Source of the DNA: JAAYJR01 sp964611525
GTDB lineage: Bacteria; Bacteroidota; Bacteroidia; Bacteroidales; Prolixibacteraceae
Assembly: GCA_964611525.1 (NCBI GenBank)
Contig: CAZTAL010000120.1
Span: forward strand, 1-64,000
Reading direction: 5' to 3'
DNA length: 64,000 nt
In this document: positions 32,671-40,787 of the stretch, in pieces
Position numbering within the stretch: position 1 is the stretch's first letter
Layout of the letters: every line of letters starts with the position of its first letter
Notes under the pieces: generated by a model
Databases searched by the model: none
Told to the model about the DNA's origin: nothing
What the model saw: only the letters and a program-made list of their open reading frames with translations
Translations under genes and position numbers: made by a program

Positions 32671-34077
32671 ATGAGCGGATTCTTTGGAACGATAATGAAA
32701 ATCAATAGTGTTTCTCAAGTCTTCTATGGAACCGATTACCATTCACATTTGGGCACCAAACGGGCGGGAATGACTTTCTATAATTCGCGCGACGGATTTC
32801 AAAGAGCTATACACAGTCTCGAGGATGGTTATTTTCGTACTAAATTCGAAAATGATCTTATTAATTTTAGAGGTAATTCCGGCATTGGTGTTATAAGCGA
32901 TACAGAAGCCCAACCCATAGTCGTAAACTCACATATGGGGAAATTTGCAATAGCAACAGTCAGTAAAATTATAAATGCCGAAGAACTCGAATACAATTTT
33001 CTTAAGAACCACCGTACTTTTTCAGAAACCAGTCAGGGCAGTGTTAATCCAACCGAACTGGTTGCAATGCTGATTGCAGATGCCGAAGATTTTGTTACGG
33101 GTATCCAGAATGTTTTCGATAAAATACAAGGCTCCTGCTCTATTTTAATTCTTACGGAAAAAGAGATAATTGCTGTACGTGACAAATTAGGTCGCACGCC
33201 GGTTATCATTGGTAAAAACAGGGATGGCTTTGCTGTTGCCTCAGAATCTTGTTCTTTTGCTAATCTGTGTTTTGAAATTGACAGATTCCTGGGACCAGGA
33301 GAAATTATGAGAATTACTCCCGAAGGCTATGAACAAATACTGAGGCCTAAAACAAAAATGCAAATTTGTGCTTTTTTATGGGTCTATTACGGTTACCCAC
33401 CCTCTTACTATGAAGGTATTAATGTAGATGAAACACGTTACAGGTGCGGTGCGGCACTCGCTAAAAAAGATAATGTTGAAGCTGATTTCGTTGCAGGGAT
33501 TCCTGACTCCGGATTGGGCCATGCCATAGGCTACAGCAACGAACGCAGAATTCCTTATATGCGTCCTTATGCAAAATATACACCTACATGGCCCCGCAGC
33601 TTTATGCCACAGAACCAGGTAACCCGTGACCTAGTTGCCCGTATGAAATTAATTCCAAATCCTTCTATAATAAAAGGTAAACGTGGTGTTTTTCTCGATG
33701 ATTCCATTGTAAGGGGTACTCAGTTGAAAGACAATACACGGGATTTATACAGCGAAGGCATAAAGGAAGTCCACATGCGCATTGCCTGTCCTCCTCTCAT
33801 CTATCCATGCCCGTTTCTTAACTTCTCACGATCAAGAAAAACCATTGAACTTGCAACCCGTAAAGCAATAAATCAACTGGAAGGTACTGAGGATGTAGAC
33901 ATGAAAAAATATTCTGATCCGCATTCGGAAGAATACAATAAAATGGTAGAACGTATCAGGAAAAATCTTGGATTAACAAGCCTTCAATACCAAAATCTTA
34001 ACGATTTAGTAGAGGCAATCGGACTGCCAAAGGAAAAACTTTGTACCCATTGCTGGGATGGGAGCAGCTATTTTTAA
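32671..34077 (+). CDS. Amidophosphoribosyltransferase paralogue lacking the N-terminal cysteine
   Basis: The 468-residue protein has the PurF layout: an N-terminal class II glutamine amidotransferase domain (about 1-230) and a C-terminal PRPP-binding domain with VFLDDSIVRGTQL at 340-352. Canonical PurF begins MCGI, with Cys as nucleophile after Met removal; here the sequence is MSGFFGT, so the glutaminase nucleophile is Ser or lost. Cysteines that bind the iron-sulfur cluster in B. subtilis PurF appear kept (Cys233, Cys373 region, Cys458, Cys461). A similar Bacteroides protein beginning MGGFFG is known to me as a second PurF-like gene. It may use ammonia or make a different product. Confidence 0.8.
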   Translation: MSGFFGTIMKINSVSQVFYGTDYHSHLGTKRAGMTFYNSRDGFQRAIHSLEDGYFRTKFENDLINFRGNSGIGVISDTEAQPIVVNSHMGKFAIATVSKIINAEELEYNFLKNHRTFSETSQGSVNPTELVAMLIADAEDFVTGIQNVFDKIQGSCSILILTEKEIIAVRDKLGRTPVIIGKNRDGFAVASESCSFANLCFEIDRFLGPGEIMRITPEGYEQILRPKTKMQICAFLWVYYGYPPSYYEGINVDETRYRCGAALAKKDNVEADFVAGIPDSGLGHAIGYSNERRIPYMRPYAKYTPTWPRSFMPQNQVTRDLVARMKLIPNPSIIKGKRGVFLDDSIVRGTQLKDNTRDLYSEGIKEVHMRIACPPLIYPCPFLNFSRSRKTIELATRKAINQLEGTEDVDMKKYSDPHSEEYNKMVERIRKNLGLTSLQYQNLNDLVEAIGLPKEKLCTHCWDGSSYF

Positions 34078-34088
34078 TAATTATCGAA

Positions 34089-34300
34089 ATGCTTGGAATC
34101 TGCGCAATTGCTTCAGGTAGCAACGGAAATTGCTACTATATTGGTAATAAAGAAGATGTGTTCTGAGTCATCTCTCTGCTCAAAACAATACCCCCGAACT
34201 AGCACTGGCAACCCTCAATCATAAACCGCAAAGATACAAGGTAAGACTAACATCGCGGTATGAAGCAGGGGAAGTCTATTATATCAATACTCCACCGTGA
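34089..34300 (+). pseudogene. Collapsed MBL-fold hydrolase gene (YycJ/WalJ-like), ends only
   Basis: An ATG at 34089 opens MLGICAIASGSNGNCYYIG, the exact N-terminal signature of YycJ/WalJ-type metallo-beta-lactamase-fold hydrolases, but a stop follows after 25 codons at 34164. In another frame from 34166 to 34300 the sequence reads SHLSAQNNTPELALATL and then RYKVRLTSRYEAGEVYYI, which resembles the C-terminus of the same family. The roughly 200 residues between, with the metal ligands, are missing and the frame is shifted. A large internal deletion explains this. An intact copy may exist elsewhere. Confidence 0.65.
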
Positions 34301-34321
34301 AAAAGTATTGTGATTACAAAA

Positions 34322-35638
34322 TCAAATACATGTAACAATAATAAAAACAAATACAACAATAATAGAATAAAATATATAATACCTGACAGGATGATACTCA
34401 GATATCCGTATATTCAGTTTGCGCCTTAAAATAATTATCAGATATACTTTTTCAGACAAATAGGCAAGTACAGTTGCATAAGCTACTCCAACAATTCCAA
34501 ATATACCGACTAAAAACAAACTTAATGATATATTAATTACTAACTCGAAAAAAGAGGCATACATTATTGTCCTGGTATATTTCAGTCCGGTCAGAATAGT
34601 TTGAGGCATTAACAAACGACTAATGATCAAAAGAAGATAAATATTAAAAATTGTTGCGCTTTCACTAAACTCAGGATTGAATATTATTGGGAAAAGCGGA
34701 TAGGAAATCATCAATAGTATGGCAGACAAAGGAAATAAAAGATGCATTAGTTTTAAGACATTCCTTTTTAATACCTCAAGATTCGCCTTTAAATTTTCCT
34801 TTCTCCCGAAATCAGGTAAAAGGGCATTGCTGAGAGCATTAGCCAGTAATGTTGCTAAAGGTAATTCTCTTGCTCCATACCTGAATACTGCAAAAATACT
34901 TTCATCATACCTTGAAGTGACAATGAATCCGTCTATAAATTGTGCTGATCCGCTTAAAAAAGTAGCAGCGATCAGAGGGGCTCCTAATTTAATATGAGTT
35001 TTGAAAAAAGAAAAAGAAAAATGAATTTCATTATTTTTAATTAAAACTACCCAAAGCCAAATATAACGAAACAAAGAAGAAATGACCAGCCCTGTCATAG
35101 CGAGCTTTACGGAATGTCTTAAAACTACCGGAATAACAACCAAAAAAAATTGCACCGAAAAAGAAATAATAGCATAAATGATTAATGCATTACTCTTCTT
35201 TTTTATTAAATAAAAATATTCCGTCAATCCTGCCGGAACCCCAAAAACAATATAAACTATCAGCAAAAACAATTCGGGTATATTTTTCCCGTTTAACAAG
35301 ATTTCCGAAAAAAGGGGATAAAAGGAATAAAGAAACAGCGAAGCTAAAATGCTAAATGCGGAAATTAAAATAAACGCACTGAAAAGGCAAGTTCCCGACC
35401 CGCTATCTTCTGAAGAAAGGGGTAAAAGGGCTTTTAACAAACCGTTTAACCAAAAAAAACTGATTGCTCCAGCTAAAAAAATAAAAGTTTCATATTCCCC
35501 TATGGCATCTTGCGTAATAGCAGATTTAGCAAATACAACACTTGTAAGAACAAGTGTCGTATACCTGGCTATGTGAAAAAACTGGAAAGCAGAAACCGTA
35601 TGTATATATTTTTTCACGATATTTATGTAATTGCCCAA
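34322..35638 (-). CDS. Polysaccharide flippase (Wzx/MATE-like)
   Basis: The 438-residue protein has 12-14 hydrophobic segments and the pattern of oligosaccharide flippases that move lipid-linked sugar units across the inner membrane, for example PLIAATFLSGSAQFIDGFIVTSRYD and ARELPLATLLANALSNALLP. No glycosyltransferases are adjacent, so it is an isolated copy. The start is uncertain: TTG at 35638 overlaps a TAATTTTG element (35636-35643) that looks like a promoter -7 box, and a GTG at 35617 beginning KKYIHTVSAFQFF would fit a short leader better. Confidence 0.75.
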   Translation of the reverse strand: MGNYINIVKKYIHTVSAFQFFHIARYTTLVLTSVVFAKSAITQDAIGEYETFIFLAGAISFFWLNGLLKALLPLSSEDSGSGTCLFSAFILISAFSILASLFLYSFYPLFSEILLNGKNIPELFLLIVYIVFGVPAGLTEYFYLIKKKSNALIIYAIISFSVQFFLVVIPVVLRHSVKLAMTGLVISSLFRYIWLWVVLIKNNEIHFSFSFFKTHIKLGAPLIAATFLSGSAQFIDGFIVTSRYDESIFAVFRYGARELPLATLLANALSNALLPDFGRKENLKANLEVLKRNVLKLMHLLFPLSAILLMISYPLFPIIFNPEFSESATIFNIYLLLIISRLLMPQTILTGLKYTRTIMYASFFELVINISLSLFLVGIFGIVGVAYATVLAYLSEKVYLIIILRRKLNIRISEYHPVRYYIFYSIIVVFVFIIVTCI

Positions 35639-35825
35639 AATTATAAAATTTGCATAAGTTACGAGGGAATCGTAAAATTTTAATAGTTTTGAATATATTT
35701 ATGAACGAGGGCGAAAAATATAAAATTTTTCCACTAACTGGCAAAAAATAATTAAAGGAACAAACCACATTCTGTGGTACGATAGCCTTGACATTACTGC
35801 CGGTGTAATATAATAACTCATTCAA

Positions 35826-36959
35826 ATGATTAAGTTAAAAGGAAGAACAAGAAATATACTCCTAATAGCCGGAGCGGTATTTCTTATTTTTTTGCTATGG
35901 TATTTTAGTGCAATTGTTACTTACATACTTATTTCAGTTGTTCTATCTTTTTTGGGCAGACCAATTGTACATTGGTTATCACTTATCCATATTAAAAAAT
36001 TTTATCTCCCGAAAAGTATTGCAGCATTGATAGCCCTCGTAACACTGTGGGTCTTGTTTTTTTCTTTCTTCCGTTTTCTTATTCCGCTTTTGATCAGTGA
36101 ACTTGAGACTCTTTCACAAATCGATATCGAAGCTGTTTTGCAATCAATTGAAAATCCCCTTACAAGATTCCTACAGCTGTCGGGTAACGAACCACTGGAG
36201 GTGGAAAACCGCCCGTTACCGGATTTATTGATTGAACAACTTAGTGCAAAAATTAATTTTTCACGACTGCCTGACATTCTTGCAGATGTTGCAGGCACTA
36301 TCGGTGAATTTCTTATTGCCATTTTTGCAATATCTTTCATTACTTTCTTTTTTTTAAAGGAAAAAAATATGTTTCGCGAAGGAATATTGCTTATTGTTCC
36401 GTCTGAATTAGAAAAAAAAGTTTCACATATTCTGGATTCCATCTCCTATTTGCTGCGCCGCTACTTCATAGGCCTGATCCTCGAGGTTTTCATGGTCATG
36501 ATGCTGGATGCGCTTGGTCTGTCAATTGTCGGTCTTGAATTTAATCATGCTGTTATAATTGGATTTTTCTGCGGATTATTTAATGTAATTCCTTATCTCG
36601 GACCATGGATGGGGGCAGGGGTCGGATTGCTTATCGGGGCTGCCGTTAACATCAATGCCGATTTTATGAGCTTTACATTGCCACTGCTTGCTCTGATGGC
36701 GGCCGTATTTCTATCAGTACAAATTATAGATAACGTTCTTTTTCAGCCTCTTATATACTCCAGTAGTGTCAAAGCCCATCCCCTTGAAATATTTTTAGTT
36801 ATCATGGCTGCAGGAAGTATGGCGGGAATAATAGGGATGTTCCTGGCAATTCCAACTTATACTATAATAAGGGTAATTGCTAAAGAATTTTTTGATAACA
36901 TGAAGCTTGTTCGCAAGTTAACTGAAAATCTCAACAAGGAGGAACCAGACCCCATATAA
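35826..36959 (+). CDS. AI-2E family transporter
   Basis: The 377-residue membrane protein matches the AI-2E/PerM family, with about eight hydrophobic segments and the conserved ALIALVTLWVLFFSFFRFLIP, NVIPYLGPWMGAGVGLLIG and IIDNVLFQPLIYSSSVKAHP. Family members export autoinducer-2 or act as sodium/proton antiporters; the specific role is unknown. It is divergent from the flippase gene. The following 154-bp gap before the ABC genes holds nothing recognised. Confidence 0.88.
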   Translation: MIKLKGRTRNILLIAGAVFLIFLLWYFSAIVTYILISVVLSFLGRPIVHWLSLIHIKKFYLPKSIAALIALVTLWVLFFSFFRFLIPLLISELETLSQIDIEAVLQSIENPLTRFLQLSGNEPLEVENRPLPDLLIEQLSAKINFSRLPDILADVAGTIGEFLIAIFAISFITFFFLKEKNMFREGILLIVPSELEKKVSHILDSISYLLRRYFIGLILEVFMVMMLDALGLSIVGLEFNHAVIIGFFCGLFNVIPYLGPWMGAGVGLLIGAAVNINADFMSFTLPLLALMAAVFLSVQIIDNVLFQPLIYSSSVKAHPLEIFLVIMAAGSMAGIIGMFLAIPTYTIIRVIAKEFFDNMKLVRKLTENLNKEEPDPI

Positions 36960-37134
36960 AATTGAAACTCTGATTTAGATAGCTAACTATTATTATAAAT
37001 CACGAGTTCTATCTCATACCATTAAAATAAACAATAATAATGAGATAAAATGAGCATTCCAATAGTGGCGTGTAAGATAAAATTGTAATAGATTTTAATT
37101 TTAAATTTTAAGGTTGCGATATAAATTAATTATA

Positions 37135-38055
37135 ATGGAATTCTTCAATGCTAATAATGTAACTAAAGTATTCAGCACAACAAAGGCTTTATCTGATGTC
37201 AGCATTTCGGTAAAAAAGCAAAGCATTTTCGGACTGCTTGGACCCAACGGGGCGGGGAAAACCACGCTGCTTCGCATTGTAAATCAGATCACTGCACCCG
37301 ACACAGGTCAAATATTCATGGAGGGCCGTAAAATGAAAGCTTCGGATGTTTCACAAATAGGATATCTGCCCGAGGAAAGAGGTCTTTATAAAAAAATGAA
37401 AGTCGGGGAGCAATCCGTTTACCTGGCTCAACTTAAAGGCATGTCACGGCATGATGCTGTTAAGAATCTTAAAATATGGTTCTCTAAATTTGAAATTACG
37501 GACTGGTGGAATAAAAAAATAGAGGAGCTTTCGAAAGGAATGCAACAAAAAATACAGTTCATAACAACAGTGGTTCATAAACCCAAACTTCTAATATTCG
37601 ATGAACCTTTCAGCGGTTTTGATCCTATAAATACCAATCTTTTAAAACAAGAAATTTTAAAATTGCGTGACGAAGGCGCAACTATTATTTTCTCAACACA
37701 TAATATGGGCTCGGTAGAAGAACTTTGTGATCATATTGCCCTTATTAATAAATCGGTTAAAATTGTTGATGGACCCACAGATGAGATACGTGAACAATAT
37801 AAATCGAACATTTTCGAAATTAACTACAAAGGTGATTTTAATGAGGTTGAAAAAAACCTCGGAAATAAATATAAAATCCTTGAACACACAGAAGGTAAAA
37901 AGAGTAACCGGATTCTTATACAGTATCCGGGAAATGGATCAAATAATCAACTTATCAGTGAAATAATGGGGCCAGCAGAAATTCTGGCATTCAATGAGAT
38001 CATTCCCGGTATGAATGATGTTTTTATTAAGGCAGTGCAGGAGGATAAACAATAA
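37135..38055 (+). CDS. ABC transporter ATP-binding protein, NatA-like
   Basis: The 306-residue protein has Walker A GLLGPNGAGKTT, signature LSKGMQQKIQF, Walker B LLIFDEPFSGFDP and the H-loop FSTHNM. A C-terminal extension of about 90 residues is typical of the NatA/YhaQ exporters. ATG at 37135 (MEFFNANNVTKVF) is preferred to an upstream start at 37114. It powers the permease encoded 11 bp downstream. The exported substrate is unknown; NatAB in Bacillus exports sodium. Confidence 0.92.
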   Translation: MEFFNANNVTKVFSTTKALSDVSISVKKQSIFGLLGPNGAGKTTLLRIVNQITAPDTGQIFMEGRKMKASDVSQIGYLPEERGLYKKMKVGEQSVYLAQLKGMSRHDAVKNLKIWFSKFEITDWWNKKIEELSKGMQQKIQFITTVVHKPKLLIFDEPFSGFDPINTNLLKQEILKLRDEGATIIFSTHNMGSVEELCDHIALINKSVKIVDGPTDEIREQYKSNIFEINYKGDFNEVEKNLGNKYKILEHTEGKKSNRILIQYPGNGSNNQLISEIMGPAEILAFNEIIPGMNDVFIKAVQEDKQ

Positions 38056-38066
38056 AATAACAGGAA

Positions 38067-39407
38067 ATGAATAAAACATTACTTATTCTAAAACAGGAAT
38101 ACTTAAAACGGGTAAAGAAAAAATCATTCATTATTCTTACCTTACTGGTTCCGCTACTTTTTATCGGTATGTTTGCTTTGATAATATTCTTATCACTTCA
38201 TGATGATAAACAGGAACGTACCATAGCAGTCTATGATGAATCAAATATCTTTTTAGGAAAACTTGAAGAAGAGGGTTATACTAAGTATCACTTTATTGAT
38301 GAAGAAAAATTTAAAAATTTAAAAGACCAACTGGGGGAAAGCGAATTTTATACTCTGCTGCATATACCCGGAAATATTTATTCTTCAAGCACAGCACAGA
38401 TAATTTCAAAAAAACAGGTTCCATTTGAAGTTATTGAACAAGTTGAACGGAAACTAAGCCGTATCATTGAAAACGATAAACGTCAGAAAATAATTTCAGA
38501 AACCGGTATGCCTGACCTTGAGAAACGTCTTACTGCTACCAGTACTTCAGTGAAATTAAATACCCTGAAAATTTCAGAAACCGGAGAAACAAAGAAAAGT
38601 TCCTCTGAGGCTGCATTTATTGCAAGCTATGTTATGGGATTCATTATTTATTTTTTCGTTTTCATGTACGGTTCTATGGTTATGCGAAGTGTGATGGAAG
38701 AAAAACAAAACAGGATTGTTGAAGTTATTATATCATCTGTCAAACCTTTTCAGTTGATGGCCGGAAAAATTATCGGTACGGCACTCGTAGGGCTAACACA
38801 GGTATCTATTTGGGTAATTGTAGTATTTATACTATTAACTTTCGGACAAAGCTTTATCTCACCGGAAAATGCCCGGCAAATGGGAGAAACAATTATTAAC
38901 AATCAGCAATCCATGAATGCTCAAATTACATCAGCAGCAAGTCAAAATGAAATATCAGCAGTGTTGGAAATAATTGGTAATCTGAATCTGGGACTTATAA
39001 TCTTTTCTTTTATTTTCTATTTTCTCGGTGGCTATCTTATGTACAGCTCCCTACTCGGAGCAGTCGGCGCAGCAGTCGATAACGACGAAGATTCACAACA
39101 AATGGTTTTCCCAATAACCTTTCCTCTTATCATTTCAATTATGCTGTTATTCCCTATTGCCAGAAATCCTGAAGGTCCAATTGCTTTCTGGGGTTCAATT
39201 ATCCCTTTCACCTCACCGGTAGCTATGCTTGCACGTATCCCTTACGGTGTTCCAACATGGGAAATACTGCTCTCAATGTTTCTGCTAATTATCGCCACAG
39301 TTGGTGCAATATGGATAGCTGCAAAAATATATAGAACAGGGCTTTTAATGTACGGGAAAAAAGTAACTTTCAAAGAGCTTATAAAGTGGTTGAGATATAA
39401 TAATTAA
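38067..39407 (+). CDS. ABC-2 type permease, NatB/YhaP-like
   Basis: The 446-residue protein has an N-terminal membrane helix (residues 17-45), a large extracytoplasmic domain (about 50-190) and five or six C-terminal helices, including MVMRSVMEEKQNRIVEVIISSVKP-type sequence, the usual ABC2_membrane_3 signature. It forms an exporter with the ATPase encoded just upstream. Substrate unknown. Confidence 0.9.
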   Translation: MNKTLLILKQEYLKRVKKKSFIILTLLVPLLFIGMFALIIFLSLHDDKQERTIAVYDESNIFLGKLEEEGYTKYHFIDEEKFKNLKDQLGESEFYTLLHIPGNIYSSSTAQIISKKQVPFEVIEQVERKLSRIIENDKRQKIISETGMPDLEKRLTATSTSVKLNTLKISETGETKKSSSEAAFIASYVMGFIIYFFVFMYGSMVMRSVMEEKQNRIVEVIISSVKPFQLMAGKIIGTALVGLTQVSIWVIVVFILLTFGQSFISPENARQMGETIINNQQSMNAQITSAASQNEISAVLEIIGNLNLGLIIFSFIFYFLGGYLMYSSLLGAVGAAVDNDEDSQQMVFPITFPLIISIMLLFPIARNPEGPIAFWGSIIPFTSPVAMLARIPYGVPTWEILLSMFLLIIATVGAIWIAAKIYRTGLLMYGKKVTFKELIKWLRYNN

Positions 39408-39461
39408 TCCTTCAGTAATCCTTCAGTAAACTTTCAGATTATGAGATAAATTTTTCGGATT

Positions 39462-40373
39462 ATGAAAGCAAATAATATTTTAGAAACCATAGGAAATACT
39501 CCTCATGTTAGAATTAACCGCCTTTATCCTCCAGATTACGAGGTGTGGATAAAGATCGAAAAGACAAATCCGGGCGGCAGTATTAAAGACCGAATTGCCT
39601 TGTCAATGGTGGAAGATGCCGAAAATCGGGGCATCATAAAACTGGGCTCTGTTATTATTGAACCTACATCCGGAAATACAGGTATCGGGCTTGCCCTGGT
39701 TGCAGCAGTCAAAGGTTACAGACTAATACTCACAATGCCTGAATCAATGTCAGTCGAACGCCGTAAGGTACTCCTTGCACTAGGAGCTCATTTAGAACTC
39801 ACACCAAAAGAAAAAGGGATGAAAGGTTCTATTGCCAAAGCTGAAGAATTAGCTGCAGAAATAGCTGATTCATGGATACCCTTTCAGTTTTCGAATAAAT
39901 CGAATATTAATGCTCACAGAATAAAGACAGCCCGGGAGATAATTAATGATTTCCCTGAAGGCATTGATTTCCTTATAACAGGCGTAGGAACAGGTGGCCA
40001 TATAAGCGGTTTAGCTGAAACATTAAAAGGGGAATACCCCAACCTGCAGGTATTTGCGGTAGAACCAAAAGAAAGTGCAGTAATAGGCGGAGGAAAATCC
40101 GGTCCTCATAAAATACAGGGTATCGGCGCGGGATTTATACCGGAAAATCTCAAAACAGAGTTACTGGACGGGACTATAACCGTCACAAACGAGGAAGCCT
40201 TCGAATATGCAAGAAAGGCAGCAAAATCAGAGGGACTTTTTTTGGGTATTTCTTCCGGCGCTTCACTTGCAGCAGTGGCAAAAAAAATAAAGGAGTTACC
40301 CCTGCACTCCCGCATATTAACCTTTGCATATGATCATGGCGAAAGATATCTTTCTGTAGAAGGCCTATACTAA
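39462..40373 (+). CDS. cysK: Cysteine synthase
   Basis: The 303-residue protein is a fold-type II PLP enzyme. It has the PLP lysine in NPGGSIKDRIALS (Lys42), the substrate loop PTSGNTGIGLALVAA, GVGTGGHISG for phosphate binding and GISSGASLAA. It makes cysteine from O-acetylserine and sulfide. The leader contains a short direct repeat (TAATCCTTCAG twice) that may be slippage. It is convergent with DUF3467. Confidence 0.94.
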   Translation: MKANNILETIGNTPHVRINRLYPPDYEVWIKIEKTNPGGSIKDRIALSMVEDAENRGIIKLGSVIIEPTSGNTGIGLALVAAVKGYRLILTMPESMSVERRKVLLALGAHLELTPKEKGMKGSIAKAEELAAEIADSWIPFQFSNKSNINAHRIKTAREIINDFPEGIDFLITGVGTGGHISGLAETLKGEYPNLQVFAVEPKESAVIGGGKSGPHKIQGIGAGFIPENLKTELLDGTITVTNEEAFEYARKAAKSEGLFLGISSGASLAAVAKKIKELPLHSRILTFAYDHGERYLSVEGLY

Positions 40374-40383
40374 TATAAAGGCA

Positions 40384-40400
40384 AAGAAGGATTCCTTCTT
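40384..40400. terminator. Small hairpin between convergent cysK and DUF3467 genes
   Basis: A 7-bp stem (AAGAAGG / CCTTCTT) with a 3-nt loop lies in the 77-bp convergent gap. No long T-run follows on either strand, so function as a terminator is uncertain. Confidence 0.35.
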
Positions 40401-40450
40401 CTCAATAAAGACGGAATCTTTCTGTTTTACATTTTATATTTTCAGATTTT

Positions 40451-40777
40451 TTAAGCCTGTGCAGTAGGACCACCAAAATTAAGCGGTGTCCTTGACGGAT
40501 CCGAACCGGGCTTAATATCTTTAATTGGACCATGAACGGATTCAAACTTCTTAATATTATCCTGAAGAGCAAGAAGCAGACGTTTTGCATGTTCAGGAGA
40601 TAATATGATCCGGGATTTAACATTTGCTTTTGGAATACCCGGCATAATACGGACAAAATCAAGCACAAATTCAGAACTTGAATGTGTAATTACTGCCAGA
40701 TTGGAATAAATCCCCTGTGCTACCTCCTCATTCAACTCTATATTAAGCTGTTGTTGCTTTTGTTTTTTTTCGTCCAT
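40451..40777 (-). CDS. DUF3467 protein
   Basis: The 108-residue protein matches DUF3467, with the core GIYSNLAVITHSSSEFVLDFVRI and SRIILSPEHAKRLLLALQDNI. Function is unknown. It starts 10 bp after rpoC, a placement common in Bacteroidota, so it is probably co-transcribed with RNA polymerase. The basic, glutamine-rich N-terminus may bind nucleic acid or protein, but nothing in the sequence proves it. Confidence 0.9.
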   Translation of the reverse strand: MDEKKQKQQQLNIELNEEVAQGIYSNLAVITHSSSEFVLDFVRIMPGIPKANVKSRIILSPEHAKRLLLALQDNIKKFESVHGPIKDIKPGSDPSRTPLNFGGPTAQA

Positions 40778-40787
40778 AACTTAACAT

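Noticed and set aside
34089..34166. A genuine 25-residue small protein at 34089
   Set aside because: The peptide is exactly the N-terminal signature of a large hydrolase family, and matching C-terminal sequence follows directly in another frame.
39408..39461. Short direct repeats before cysK as a regulatory array
   Set aside because: Two copies of an 11-bp unit in an AT-rich leader are too little to support a function.
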